A DNA stretch of 64,000 bases from Leptolyngbya sp. FACHB-321 (GCF_014695975.1 NZ_JACJPI010000065.1:62001-126000), one strand, 5' to 3'. Positions 38,161-47,560 are shown, counted from the first letter of the stretch. The notes: generated by a model not told the origin, from the letters alone. Numbers and translations are program-made.

Positions 38161-39354
38161 TCACTCGCTACGGCTCATCTGCTGCTGATGTGCCAATGCT
38201 TCGATCGCCGCTAGCAAATCAGCTTGATACCAGTTTTGGTAGAGATGAGCCGCGATTGCACAACCGCCTGCACCAACGCCTTCTTTCACAAAGCCCTGCT
38301 CATACGCCCGCAGCGTTTCATAACACGATGATGTGAAGTTGAGCTGAGTCGCCAGCAGGGGTACATCACCTACTAGCTGCGCCAGCCCGACCGTATCTCC
38401 GGTGGGATCATCTGCCACCCAGCGAGTAGTGCCAACGACGACCTGATCGGGTTGCCATTTCAGGTTGCGCGATCGCGCGATCGCCCGTGAGAGGGCGTAG
38501 ACAGCCAGCATTTGCGTACCGCCTGCCAGTAGAACACCGCCCGTACGGCTTGCTGCGATCGCCATCCCTGCCACAACAATTTGCATGGGATCGCCGACAG
38601 CCGCAATAAGCTGAAGCGGTGAGAAGGGGGAGCAGAGACCCGATTGCTGTAAGCCTGCTTGCACCAGCGCCCACTTTTGGCTGTGGTTACAGGTAGGGTG
38701 GCTGCTGTTCACTTTGCCAGCAGCGGCGATCCCCAACCCTGTTAAAACGGCTAAAGCAGTCGTCGTACCACCTACAACGCATTCACCTAAAATGACATAG
38801 CCAGAGCTTGCTGCCGCCAGTTTTGCCCCCCAGAGCAACCCCTGATGCAGTAAATGTTCTACGATTGACAGCGGTAACGCTTGCCCCTGACTCAGACAGC
38901 AGGCAGGAGTGCCACCTAGATTGATCGTGGGTACGGCTGGAGGGATTGGTAGTCCAGCATTAAAGAGAAACAATGGTAGCTGTTGTGCTGCCACGATCGC
39001 GCGTGAAATCAGTACAGGCGATGCTCCTACCGTCAGTGGTGGCAACGGATAACTGGGAGACGGTTGTGCCCCACGGTACAGAAACTCGGCATCCGCGATC
39101 GCGGTGTACTGTCGATCTTCAGGTGTAGCGCCTGCTGCCGAAATACCTGATAGTAGCCCCGTCGCTGTAAACCCCAACACACATGCAAAAGCAGGCCGCT
39201 GCCCTCGGTGTTGTTGTAACCAGTGGTTTCCCTGCTCTTGTTGTGTATAGACCCGAACAGGAGGAGAGGAAACCGCAGGGACGCAGAGACGTGGAGCAGT
39301 AGAAGTTTGATTCAAGCTCCCTCTGCCTTCATCCCCCAGCCAGTCATCCCTCAT
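38161..39354 (-). CDS. cobT: Nicotinate-nucleotide-dimethylbenzimidazole phosphoribosyltransferase-like protein (CobT, TIGR00303 type)
   Basis: This protein of up to 397 residues shows AFACVLGFTATGLLSGISAA, AGLPIPPAVPTINLGG, GYVILGECVVGGTTTALAVL and GLGIAAAGKVNSSHP. This is the pattern of the cyanobacterial/archaeal CobT-like family, which activates the lower ligand for cobamide assembly. Residues 1-33 are low-complexity and are encoded inside a purine/pyrimidine spacer element. The start is therefore doubtful: ATG at 39354, or a TTG at 39315. The gene lies 29 bases after the DUF2232 gene on the same strand. I see no cobalamin riboswitch upstream. Confidence 0.85.
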   Translation of the reverse strand: MRDDWLGDEGRGSLNQTSTAPRLCVPAVSSPPVRVYTQQEQGNHWLQQHRGQRPAFACVLGFTATGLLSGISAAGATPEDRQYTAIADAEFLYRGAQPSPSYPLPPLTVGASPVLISRAIVAAQQLPLFLFNAGLPIPPAVPTINLGGTPACCLSQGQALPLSIVEHLLHQGLLWGAKLAAASSGYVILGECVVGGTTTALAVLTGLGIAAAGKVNSSHPTCNHSQKWALVQAGLQQSGLCSPFSPLQLIAAVGDPMQIVVAGMAIAASRTGGVLLAGGTQMLAVYALSRAIARSRNLKWQPDQVVVGTTRWVADDPTGDTVGLAQLVGDVPLLATQLNFTSSCYETLRAYEQGFVKEGVGAGGCAIAAHLYQNWYQADLLAAIEALAHQQQMSRSE

Positions 39355-39383
39355 CCCTCATCCCTCATTTTTAGCCTTCAGCC
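39250..39383. repeat. Purine-centre-pyrimidine element at the cobT 5' end
   Basis: Reading the plus strand, GAACAGGAGGAGAGGAAACC and further purine-rich sequence (39256-39302) lead to a neutral TTTGATTCAAG centre. A C/T tract of CATCCCT repeats follows (39330-39370). It supplies the first 33 or so codons of cobT. Confidence 0.6.
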
Positions 39384-40217
39384 TTACTCATAGTCCATCA
39401 ACACCTGCACCCACTTTGGTGGTCTAGGGATAGGCGTACCCAAGCGATCGAGCAGCAGCCATGCTGCAAGGTGAACGATAAAGAGATAAACCAGACTGTT
39501 GAGCAGAACCATGACAATGATCGCTGCTTGCACCAGTTCCAGGCTGGGCTGCGCTAAAAAACCAAACTTGATGAACAGCCATTCCAGCAGTTCTGTTGTT
39601 TGCGTCGTAGCGTAGAGCCAGAGATCTTCACCCAACAGCAAGGAAACCAGCCAAATGCGAAAAAAGAAACCAAACGTAGTGAGAATACTGCCAACGCCGA
39701 TCGAAAAAGCCCATTGAGCGCTTCGGTGCCACAGCACGCCCAACAACACGCCCAGCAACGCATAGGGCATGACAAAGAGAATACTGCGTGCAGGACCCAT
39801 CAACACACTCAGCAGCAAGCCAGACACTAGGGCACCCATCCAGGCAGCGCGATTACCCCAGCGCAAATAGATGAGCGCGATCGGAATCGAGAAAAAGAGC
39901 CGCAGTAGAGGACCGATCGGAAAGTAATAGTTCACCAGGTAAACCAAACTAGCCGCACTTGCCAGAAATGCTGTTTCCACCATCATCAGTGGCACGGCTG
40001 GATCAACCGTCCGTGGCACCCGGAGACGACGCTGCCCAAACATCTTTGCTTCTAATGGGTCATCAGCTTCTAGCGCTTCAATAGGGCGCGACAGTTCAGC
40101 CTCTACCTCTAGCCAGGATGCTTCTACTGAAGCAGCTTCACGCTGATCGACGTTTGCCGGATCAGGTGCCGGGTCGCCAGTCTGCCTGGATGCGTTGTCT
40201 TCAGACGAATCAGTCAT
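39384..40217 (-). CDS. DUF2232 family membrane protein
   Basis: This 277-residue protein has an acidic N-terminal tail (1-75) and about six transmembrane helices (AFLASAASLVYLVNYYFPIG, ALIYLRWGNRAAWMGALVSG, LEWLFIKFGF). It matches the DUF2232 family of predicted S-component-like membrane proteins. In cyanobacteria this gene is often next to cobT, as here. A role as a substrate-specific membrane component, for example for a vitamin precursor, is inferred from the context. It runs with cobT on the minus strand, 29 bases apart. Confidence 0.85.
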   Translation of the reverse strand: MTDSSEDNASRQTGDPAPDPANVDQREAASVEASWLEVEAELSRPIEALEADDPLEAKMFGQRRLRVPRTVDPAVPLMMVETAFLASAASLVYLVNYYFPIGPLLRLFFSIPIALIYLRWGNRAAWMGALVSGLLLSVLMGPARSILFVMPYALLGVLLGVLWHRSAQWAFSIGVGSILTTFGFFFRIWLVSLLLGEDLWLYATTQTTELLEWLFIKFGFLAQPSLELVQAAIIVMVLLNSLVYLFIVHLAAWLLLDRLGTPIPRPPKWVQVLMDYE

Positions 40218-40384
40218 GCAGTCTTAGAAAAGGTAGCAGCTTTACTCTAAAGCTAAAATCGCGATCGTAGTTCACTAACACTTCGGCTGGCAGCCATCCT
40301 TACTTAACTTTTTCACTTTCTTACCCTTCACTTTGCGTCAGATACTCCTCATAGCCCACTCGTCAAGCAGCATCACTCAACCCC

Positions 40385-40882
40385 TTAGCTATGCGCTTCA
40401 GCCTCGCCCTGTACCACCAAAACCGAACAGTGGGCATGATGGACAGCGTAGTTACTCACGCTACCCAACAGCGCTTCTGAAAAGCCCTTACGTCCTCGCC
40501 GCCCCACTACTAGCAGATCAGCACCCCATTCTTGAGCGATCGCACACACTACTTTTTCAATGTCACCAGGTTGAAACACGGTCTCTGTTTGCACACCCTT
40601 TGCTTGTGCTGCCTCACGATAACGCTTCAGTACCGTTTTCAAAGCCTCCATGTGGTGTTCAAAATTAACTTGCTGGGCTTGATAGTTACTATTAATAAGA
40701 CCGGCGTTTAACGATCCCAGCTCCGCTGGAAAAGGCGTAGGTGAAACCATTAGGTCTTCACTAATGCCGCTAAAGAGTAGCAGTTGGGCATTTGTTGCTT
40801 GAGCGAGAGCAACCGCCCGCTCAAAAACAGCGTTGCTGAGTGAAGAGTCGTCAAGCGCAACCACAATTTTATGAAAACTCAT
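40385..40882 (-). CDS. Universal stress protein (UspA family)
   Basis: This 165-residue protein has the Usp fold: KIVVALDDSSLSNAVFERAV at the N-terminus, GDIEKVVCAIAQEWGADLLV in the middle and VGRRGRKGFSEALLGSVSNY with a nucleotide-binding G-x2-G-x9-G(S/T) pattern. This suggests an ATP-binding subtype. It is soluble and probably dimeric. GGAG lies 9 bases upstream of the ATG on its strand. The neighbours give no hint of the stress it answers. Confidence 0.92.
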   Translation of the reverse strand: MSFHKIVVALDDSSLSNAVFERAVALAQATNAQLLLFSGISEDLMVSPTPFPAELGSLNAGLINSNYQAQQVNFEHHMEALKTVLKRYREAAQAKGVQTETVFQPGDIEKVVCAIAQEWGADLLVVGRRGRKGFSEALLGSVSNYAVHHAHCSVLVVQGEAEAHS

Positions 40883-40936
40883 ACTGGTTTCTCCATTCGC
40901 CCCATGCCTCTATTTTACAAGGCTGCTGGAGAGGGA

Positions 40937-41317
40937 TCAGCTTAAGGTGGCACCTGACGCTGTAAAAGCCCATAACGCTTTCAACTTGCAACCAAGATAG
41001 TGGAGCAAACGGCGCATACTTTGAGGATGCAGAGCTGCCCACAGGTTAGTGCTTAAACAAACGCTACCAAGCACCAGCAGCACAAATGTCGGTAGCATCA
41101 CAACACCAACGACAAACCAGGTCAAGACGTGTAGCACCATCAACAACGCAAACAAACTTGCCAGCCCAACCGCTTGCCAGATCTGACCTACCGGACGTTT
41201 TAGCCCAACATAGACGATCGTTTGCAAGGTAGACAGCAGATTTGCGGGTACTAAAAAGGCGCAGATAGCAACGCAGTGCGTATGGGAAAACTCAAGCAAA
41301 GGACTGGAATCAAGCAT
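40937..41317 (-). CDS. Small hypothetical membrane protein
   Basis: This 126-residue protein has three hydrophobic helices (FSHTHCVAICAFLVPANLLS, VGLASLFALLMVLHVLTWFV, VVMLPTFVLLVLGSVCLSTN) and a basic C-terminus. I do not recognise it. It lies upstream of the universal stress protein on the same strand, 54 bases away, and the two may be co-transcribed. Confidence 0.6.
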   Translation of the reverse strand: MLDSSPLLEFSHTHCVAICAFLVPANLLSTLQTIVYVGLKRPVGQIWQAVGLASLFALLMVLHVLTWFVVGVVMLPTFVLLVLGSVCLSTNLWAALHPQSMRRLLHYLGCKLKALWAFTASGATLS

Positions 41318-41612
41318 TAGTTCAGTGAAGTAAGTTCAACAGTAAGCTCTGCGTTCACTATGTGTAACTCAGATAGGAGTAAGTCCAAACAAAACGATAG
41401 AAATCTCAAGATTCGCTTAACTAATGACGAAAGTAAGTAGATAGCCCTAACTACTTGTAGGAGGGGGTTTAGGACATTACCTCAAGGCAGAGCGTTGTAC
41501 TGTTTGGCTGAGCGCTCATGCCAAGCCCTTGCCTCAAAACCAGCCTTCGTTGAATGACGCACAGCTACTTAGACAATGTGCCTTTGAATTCAGCTTCATA
41601 CTCGCTCAACCC

Positions 41613-42305
41613 ATGCAAACGACTGAAACGCAACGTCGATCGCCTAGCCTGCTCGACCTTCTAACCCGTCAAACTGCCTCTACTTTCATTAATATTTATC
41701 AAAAACAGCTTTCTCCTTATAAAGGGTTTTCTTGCGCATATCGTGTATTGCATTGCAGTGAATCCTGCTCTCAGTACACAAAGCGTGTTATTGCTGAGCT
41801 TGGCATTAGTCAGGCACTACCCCTTATTCGGCAGCGCTTTCAGGCTTGCAAAGCTGCTAATCAAACCCTTAAAGTGCAACGTCAGTGCCGACCAAAACAG
41901 CGAAGCGATCGCTCAACCTTACCGACCTGGGTAGCAAGCCAAGAGGCTCCTCTTGATGATGTGCCCTTAGACAACGAGCCATTAGACGGCAATGAAACTG
42001 ACTCGTCGGATGGAACGCTTGCGCCAGATGACACTCAACCCAAGCAACAACACAACGGCATGAGCGGCAGTGTTAGAACACCTCCCACTGTCAACAACGC
42101 TGACTCTACAGGCACAACCCAGAACACCGGCTCAGGCTGGAACTGCGATGGACTCGACTGTACAAGCTTGGGCTGTGACGCAATCGACTATTCCAGTACT
42201 GACTGTAGCAGTATGGACTGCAATACTGGTGCTTGGCAGGGCTGTGATTGCAGCAGCCTCGACTGTGGCAGTTGTGATGTCGGTAGCTGTGACTGTAGTA
42301 GTTAA
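41613..42305 (+). CDS. YidD-like membrane insertion factor with Cys/Asp/Ser-rich tail
   Basis: This protein of about 230 residues has a YidD region near the N-terminus (TFINIYQKQLSPYKGFSCAY, CSESCSQYTKRVIAELG). It carries the ISPY-like motif and the cysteines of the family. The remainder is a 110-residue hydrophilic linker and a tail with 12 or more cysteines in DC/SS/CD units (WNCDGLDCTSLGCD, CDCSSLDCGSCDVG). Normal YidD proteins are about 70-90 residues and help insert proteins through YidC. The start is uncertain: ATG at 41613 (MQTTETQ), or a TTG at 41529 adding 28 residues. The tail could bind metal or form disulfides. Confidence 0.75.
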   Translation: MQTTETQRRSPSLLDLLTRQTASTFINIYQKQLSPYKGFSCAYRVLHCSESCSQYTKRVIAELGISQALPLIRQRFQACKAANQTLKVQRQCRPKQRSDRSTLPTWVASQEAPLDDVPLDNEPLDGNETDSSDGTLAPDDTQPKQQHNGMSGSVRTPPTVNNADSTGTTQNTGSGWNCDGLDCTSLGCDAIDYSSTDCSSMDCNTGAWQGCDCSSLDCGSCDVGSCDCSS

Positions 42306-42533
42306 GGATTGACGGTCAAAGAGTCGTGACAGTAAAGGGCAAAGCAGAGGAGGCAAGAGAAGCGCTTCTAAAGGCTCTGTAGGAAAATTGACAGTTATAA
42401 ACCTACAAAGCAAGCACTGGCAGGCGTTTCGTTCACAGGTGCAGGAAATAAACCTAAAAGAGATTCAACTTCAATCTGCCCCTGTTGCCCCTGCTCTTTG
42501 CTCCCCCTGCTTCTTTTACTTCCCCAGCTCACC
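42306..42533. repeat. Purine-centre-pyrimidine low-complexity spacer
   Basis: This 228-bp spacer lies between convergent genes. A purine-rich segment (GGGCAAAGCAGAGGAGGCAA, 42338-42357) is followed by mixed sequence. A pyrimidine tract then follows (CCTGTTGCCCCTGCTC and CCCCCTGCTTCTTTTAC, 42480-42530). The layout matches the elements inserted in the methyltransferase and glutaredoxin-like genes. A minus-strand frame here (42395-42577) is spurious. Confidence 0.55.
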
Positions 42534-44057
42534 TCACCCGATCGCCACTTCTCCCTGCTGATAAAGCTCCCGTGCATAGTCTGTCCACGCGCCCTGCCCC
42601 CAATAACGGAAGCAGCTTGTTTGCAGTAGCAGATTGTATAGCAACCCCTTACGGTAATGGGATGTGCGTGTAAGCGGTTCAGCAGTATCTTGTGCTTGCA
42701 AGAGCGGATCGAAGGTTTGGTGAAAGTGAGCGCTGAGTTGATTCATGGGTGTCAGCACGTTGTCATAGTCTTTGACCCAACTACGATCGTTCGTCCACGA
42801 CGAGCCTTCCATATGAAAGTTGGAGTTTTCTTGCTTGATCGCCGCGATTGCCTCTGCTACGGCTTCAGGCGTGATGTTTTCGGGCGAGACACGCTGCCAG
42901 ATTTGGTGTTGCGCGATCGCCTGACAGGTAGGATAGTCCTCTGGCTTTACACCTGCTGCTTCCAGTAATTCCAGATACTCTGTCCCGTTTACACCAACGA
43001 CACCAGACTTGCCGCCATTTTCTGCCATCTGATACCAGGCTTGCTTAAAGGCAGGCGGAAATTCGTTCATCATCACGCCACCGTTTTCGCCATCGCCAAT
43101 TTGCGAGACGATCGGGGGAATGGAGATGCCATTGAGCGATCGACGTGACAGCGTTTTTGCCTCATAATAAGGCTGCATCTGCGCCACCAGTTTGGTATCC
43201 GAACCCTGCGTTTTGATTAGCACCGTGATACTGACCGTTTCTCCATGCGAATTGCGGGCAATCAGTTGGTGAGGCAAATGCTTATCGTGCAGCGGTTCTC
43301 CCTGAAGCGTTTCAACAGAATGTTCCTGCACAAGCAGCCAGCGATAGCCGCATTCTTTCAACGCTTTAACGAAGGCGTAGAGCGTATCAGGTTGGTTAGG
43401 CAAATGCATTTCTGGTGGCGAAAAGCCTTTCACTCGTGCCAACGCCTCCCAGCCAAACACCGCCGCAAAGTAGTGCTGCCACGCCTGAATGTGCAACTTG
43501 ATGTCGGGAATGGGCGTGGAGGGCACTACAGAATGGCTCCACATCGTGCCTAACCACTCCACGTAGGGCTGATAGGTGGCATCACAGGTAATGCGCTTCA
43601 GGTTGTCCAGTACGTCGCCGCGCCCCATTTGCCGTAGTCCCCACAGCAGGTTGCCAGAATAGTCCAGCATGACGCGGGGATTGCAGCCGTTGGCGACCAG
43701 TTCTGGGATAAATTCACCCATGCGAGAATAGCACCAGGCAAAGGCTCCTGCGTTGTGGTTGTCGCCCTCACCTGTATGCTCAAACATATATTGCAGATGA
43801 CCGATCGGCGCGCCATTGTAGCCAGCAGGAACGGTCGGCTGATGCATATGCAGGGCGATCGCAAAGGTTGCCGCAAGATCGTCTAGCCGCAGATTTGTCG
43901 TTGGCAAAAAGACGGGATGCTGCTCACTCGTCACTGCCTGTACATCTGCTTCCCAACCTGAGATGTTAGGCAAATCATCAATCAATTCGGGAATCGGCGC
44001 TGGGCTAGTTGTAAGCGTGGAGGAAACCATAGGAAGCCTTGAGGTAAGTGGACTCAT
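42534..44057 (-). CDS. Glycoside hydrolase family 57 protein
   Basis: This 507-residue protein has the GH57 entry motif AIALHMHQPTVPAGYNGAPI (about residues 66-85). GAFAWCYSRMGEFIPELV and the downstream HMEGSSWTNDRSWVKDYDNV follow. GH57 enzymes are retaining alpha-glucan hydrolases or branching enzymes (alpha-amylase, amylopullulanase, 4-alpha-glucanotransferase). The specific activity is not determinable here. There is no signal peptide, so it likely acts on cytoplasmic glycogen. The ATG at 44057 is used; a second ATG at residue 10 is possible. Confidence 0.9.
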   Translation of the reverse strand: MSPLTSRLPMVSSTLTTSPAPIPELIDDLPNISGWEADVQAVTSEQHPVFLPTTNLRLDDLAATFAIALHMHQPTVPAGYNGAPIGHLQYMFEHTGEGDNHNAGAFAWCYSRMGEFIPELVANGCNPRVMLDYSGNLLWGLRQMGRGDVLDNLKRITCDATYQPYVEWLGTMWSHSVVPSTPIPDIKLHIQAWQHYFAAVFGWEALARVKGFSPPEMHLPNQPDTLYAFVKALKECGYRWLLVQEHSVETLQGEPLHDKHLPHQLIARNSHGETVSITVLIKTQGSDTKLVAQMQPYYEAKTLSRRSLNGISIPPIVSQIGDGENGGVMMNEFPPAFKQAWYQMAENGGKSGVVGVNGTEYLELLEAAGVKPEDYPTCQAIAQHQIWQRVSPENITPEAVAEAIAAIKQENSNFHMEGSSWTNDRSWVKDYDNVLTPMNQLSAHFHQTFDPLLQAQDTAEPLTRTSHYRKGLLYNLLLQTSCFRYWGQGAWTDYARELYQQGEVAIG

Positions 44058-44134
44058 GATCCCAATACTTCACCCTACACCGCTCATTCAGTTTAACCAA
44101 CCCTAAGTCATCACTTTCTAAACAGTTTTAGCAG

Positions 44135-44911
44135 TCAAACGGCTGCCGAGTTTTCTGACAAAACATGAGATGCAATGAGTTTTGCCCAACGTTGATAAGC
44201 TACACCGTTTAAGTGAATGCCGTCTGTTGTGTACTGAGCATCTAATTGACCATGAGCATCAGTAAAATGAGCCAACAAATCAATGTATGAGCACGAAAAT
44301 TCCTTCGCCAATGTCTGAAGCTGGCTGTTTAGTTCGCGAATGCTGCTATTAGTTGCCTGCCCAAAGAAAAGGCTTGAATTAATGGGTAGAACGCTTTGAA
44401 CAAAGACGTGAGTCTGCGGCGAAAGGTCATGGATACGAGTCAGAATTTCTCTATAAGTCTGCGTGATTTCAGTTGGCGATCGCCCTAGATTTGACAGATC
44501 GTTCACGCCAATCATTAAAAAGAGTTTCTGCGGCTGCGGGGTAACAATTTCAGACAATCGATCAAGCATATCGATCGTTGTGTCACTAGAAATACCCCGG
44601 TTCTTGATAGCAGGATGGCTTAATAACTCTGCCCACTCCCCTTCATCCGTAATGCTGTCTCCGAGAAAAACGATATCAGACGAATAAATGGGCAATAAAG
44701 AAAGTTGGCTTTTACGATGATAGTAGTAGGGAGAAATAAAGAACGTTCCCTGAATGTTTTTTATGCCGAACTTTCTTAGTAGTAGTAGCCTCGTTGTCAG
44801 ATACGATAAACCACCACGCTTGAGAATAAACCAAACGCCTAAAGCAAGAAAGAACGCATTCAATAAAACTGAAAGCCAAAAAAAGGCTTGATTAGTCTGA
44901 TTTACAGTCAA
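44135..44911 (-). CDS. SGNH/GDSL-type hydrolase with N-terminal membrane anchor
   Basis: This 258-residue protein has an N-terminal hydrophobic helix (QAFFWLSVLLNAFFLALGVW). The SGNH blocks are I (SSDIVFLGDSITDEGEW, with nucleophile Ser), II (NRGISSDT, Gly), III (MIGVNDLS, Asn) and V (TDGIHLNGVAYQRWAKLI, Asp/His). The complete set indicates an active esterase, lipase or thioesterase facing the periplasm from its anchor. The substrate is unknown. It lies downstream of the aminopeptidase on the same strand, separated by a hairpin. Confidence 0.9.
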   Translation of the reverse strand: MTVNQTNQAFFWLSVLLNAFFLALGVWFILKRGGLSYLTTRLLLLRKFGIKNIQGTFFISPYYYHRKSQLSLLPIYSSDIVFLGDSITDEGEWAELLSHPAIKNRGISSDTTIDMLDRLSEIVTPQPQKLFLMIGVNDLSNLGRSPTEITQTYREILTRIHDLSPQTHVFVQSVLPINSSLFFGQATNSSIRELNSQLQTLAKEFSCSYIDLLAHFTDAHGQLDAQYTTDGIHLNGVAYQRWAKLIASHVLSENSAAV

Positions 44912-44919
44912 TCTTTTCT

Positions 44920-44956
44920 TTAGCTCTCCGGAGCCTTGAAGACTTTGGAGAGCTAA
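44920..44956 (-). terminator. 10-bp inverted repeat between aminopeptidase and SGNH genes
   Basis: TTAGCTCTCC (44920-44929) pairs exactly with GGAGAGCTAA (44947-44956). It begins seven bases after the aminopeptidase stop on the minus strand, a typical terminator site, but no T-run follows. Confidence 0.5.
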
Positions 44957-44962
44957 CCTCTA

Positions 44963-47560
44963 TTACTTTGCTTTCGCTTCAAGATTTTCCAAGCGACTCC
45001 TTAGTTCTTGGTTCGCCTGCTTCAGTTGATCGAGTTCTTCGCGGAGTTGCTTCACGGCTTTGTCGGAACCAACATTCTTCTGCACACGCTGGACGGCTTC
45101 TTCGGCAATGCGGCGGACACGACCATCTGGTGTCTGGTCAGCAAGGGCTTGCAGAATACCGATCGCCCGTGCCGTTTCCATCTGCCCTAGCGCAATGACG
45201 ACTGATACCTGTGTCAGGAAGAAGGTTTCGCGCGATAGCTCTTGGAGGCGATCGAGAATCCGTTCCAGACTGCTATTGGTTTGTCCACTTGAGACAGCAC
45301 CGAGTGCACGAATGGCAGCAAGGCGGAGTGCTTGTGGTGTACCGGGAGCCGTGTATTCCAGAATGAGATTCAGAGCCTCTTCAGACGTTTTCATCTGGCT
45401 GAGGGCACCGATCGCCCCCGATCGCACTACTTCATTCCAGCCCTGCCGTTCTCTTAGCACCGACTTCAGTAGCTTCAGCACTTTCTCTTCTTTCGAGCTA
45501 CCCAGGCTGCCCGTAACAATGCTGCCCAACCCACGAATCGCGGCGGCTTCCACGTAGTAGCTGGCATCACCCTCTTCAGCAATCGGTTTAAGCGCTTTGT
45601 AGCTCTCGCGGGTTTTGATGGTTGACAGTGCTTCCACCGTTGCCCGTCGCACTCGCGCATCCGCATCCTTAAGTCCAGCCGTCAAGCCTTCCAATGCCTG
45701 GTCTAGCTTAATCGTTGCAAGGTTTTTAGCAAGTTCAAAGCGCACCCCCCAGAAAGGCTCCTGCTTGAGTGCGTCATTAAGAGCATTGACTGCTTCTAGT
45801 CCCCCTTTCTTAGCCAGCATTTCGGCAGCAACAATGCGCGAGAGCGGATCGGGATCAGCCTTTAGCTGCACTTTGAGTTCTGGCAGCGGATACTCTAGTA
45901 CCACCGTTTTCAGAATGTGATTACCTACGTCAAAGCTTACAAAATCCGGCTTCTTCTCGAGTGGGAAGTAGAAGGCTTGCTCTTTTTCATGAATGCGGAC
46001 GGAAAAAGTTTTGAGTTTTGAAGCGTTTTTGCCTTCTGCTTCATCTCCCACATACCCAAACCCGATCGGCACTTTCAAATCAAACAACTCACTCTGACTG
46101 CCGTTACCTTCTTTTGCCTGGGTTTGAGTAACAGTGACTTTCGCAAGGTTGCTGTCATTGTCCCAGGAGTAGGCAACCTTATAGTCGGGATGTCCACCAC
46201 GGTAGACATATTGATCGAAGAGGAAGAGTAGGTTGCGTCCGCTGGCTTTTTCGATCGCCCTTAACAAATCAACCGTTTCTACAGTCTTATGAGCGTTGTC
46301 ATTCACAAAAGTGGCAACCGCTTTCCAGAACAAGTCATCGCCTAACTCGGCGCGGATCATGTGATAGACACAGGCACCTTTTTCGTAGAGGTGGCGATCG
46401 TAGAGTTCGATTGCTTCCCGATATACGTGGGTGACAATGGGACGGCGATAGCGCGAGCTATCCTCATCCAAATAGTTACGGGCTTCATTAAGGCGGTAAT
46501 AGGCGGCATCTTCGGCACCGTACTCGTAATCCGTCCACATAATTTCCGAATAGGATGCCATACCTTCCTTCAACCAGGCGTGCGACCAGTGCTTGATCAC
46601 GACCAGATCGCCAAACCACTGGTGCGCGAGTTCGTGGGCAACCAGGCTTTCTGTACCCCGGTTGTCTAGAGCAGCCCGTTCATCCAGTAGGCAGCGGTCG
46701 GTCAGCAGCGTGGTAGAGGTATTTTCCATACCACCAAAGATAAAGTCATCCACGCAGACCTGCGCGTACTTAGGGTAGGGATAGGCGTAGCCGTACTTTT
46801 CGCTAAAGAACTCAATCATGCGGGGCGTTTTGCCCATGCTGATGCGGGCTTCTTGCTCTTTGCCCTTTTCCACATAGTAGGTGACAGGTTTGCCGTTCCA
46901 CTCGTCTTGCAATTCGGCAAAATCACCAACTGCCAGCGTCATCAAGTAGGTTGGATGCACCTGCTTTTGGTGCCAGTGATAGATTTTGTCATCGCCATCG
47001 GCTTCAGTCTTCACCAATTCGCCATTGGAGATTGCCATGAGTTGCCTAGGCACCCGCACCCGGATTTCAGAGGTGGCTAGTTGCCCTGGATAGTCAAAGC
47101 AGGGAAACCAGAAACGTGAATCTTCGTCTTCGCCCTGAGTCCACACCTGTACGGGTTTGTCAGGATAATGCTTGTCAGGCGCGATGAAGTAGATGCCGCG
47201 CTGGGGCTTGTTGACACTGTAGGCGATCGCCACTTCGATCGCTTCTCCAACCTTCGTCGTTGGCTCTAGCTGAATGTGTAAGAGTTCCCCGTCGTAGTCA
47301 AACGACTGTTTCGTTTCGCCAACCTGGACAGATTCGATCTGCAAATTCACGGCATCCAACGTCAGGCGATCGATGCCATCGCGCACCGGGTTGAGACGAA
47401 TGGTACAGGTGCCTTGATAACTTTGGTTAGGAATATCAAGCGCTAGATCCAGAAAAATATGCTCTACCTGTCCGGGGCGATCGGGGTTGTAATGAGGTTT
47501 CGCGCCAGGCAGCTCGAAGGACTTATGGCTATTTTCGGAATCAAGAAAAACCTGTGACAT
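44963..47560 (-). CDS. M1 family aminopeptidase with C-terminal HEAT repeats
   Basis: This 865-residue metallopeptidase has a beta-sandwich N-domain (about 30-230), the exopeptidase motif GGMENTSTT and the zinc site HELAHQWFGDLV with the downstream glutamate in WLKEGMASYSE. The C-terminal third (about 580-830) consists of HEAT-type repeats (DARVRRATVEALSTIKT, RAIGILQALADQTP, RVRRIAEEAVQRVQK). A terminal coiled coil follows (KQLREELDQLKQANQELRSR). It removes N-terminal residues from peptides in the cytoplasm. The HEAT array may bind a partner or restrict access. Motifs are intact. Confidence 0.94.
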   Translation of the reverse strand: MSQVFLDSENSHKSFELPGAKPHYNPDRPGQVEHIFLDLALDIPNQSYQGTCTIRLNPVRDGIDRLTLDAVNLQIESVQVGETKQSFDYDGELLHIQLEPTTKVGEAIEVAIAYSVNKPQRGIYFIAPDKHYPDKPVQVWTQGEDEDSRFWFPCFDYPGQLATSEIRVRVPRQLMAISNGELVKTEADGDDKIYHWHQKQVHPTYLMTLAVGDFAELQDEWNGKPVTYYVEKGKEQEARISMGKTPRMIEFFSEKYGYAYPYPKYAQVCVDDFIFGGMENTSTTLLTDRCLLDERAALDNRGTESLVAHELAHQWFGDLVVIKHWSHAWLKEGMASYSEIMWTDYEYGAEDAAYYRLNEARNYLDEDSSRYRRPIVTHVYREAIELYDRHLYEKGACVYHMIRAELGDDLFWKAVATFVNDNAHKTVETVDLLRAIEKASGRNLLFLFDQYVYRGGHPDYKVAYSWDNDSNLAKVTVTQTQAKEGNGSQSELFDLKVPIGFGYVGDEAEGKNASKLKTFSVRIHEKEQAFYFPLEKKPDFVSFDVGNHILKTVVLEYPLPELKVQLKADPDPLSRIVAAEMLAKKGGLEAVNALNDALKQEPFWGVRFELAKNLATIKLDQALEGLTAGLKDADARVRRATVEALSTIKTRESYKALKPIAEEGDASYYVEAAAIRGLGSIVTGSLGSSKEEKVLKLLKSVLRERQGWNEVVRSGAIGALSQMKTSEEALNLILEYTAPGTPQALRLAAIRALGAVSSGQTNSSLERILDRLQELSRETFFLTQVSVVIALGQMETARAIGILQALADQTPDGRVRRIAEEAVQRVQKNVGSDKAVKQLREELDQLKQANQELRSRLENLEAKAK

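Noticed and set aside
38161-40217. Cobalamin riboswitch for the cobT-DUF2232 pair
   Set aside because: I looked for a structured leader upstream of 40217 and saw no recognisable conserved B12-box sequence.
42395-42577. 60-codon minus-strand frame at the end of the GH57 gene
   Set aside because: It is translated from low-complexity purine/pyrimidine sequence and overlaps the real gene end.
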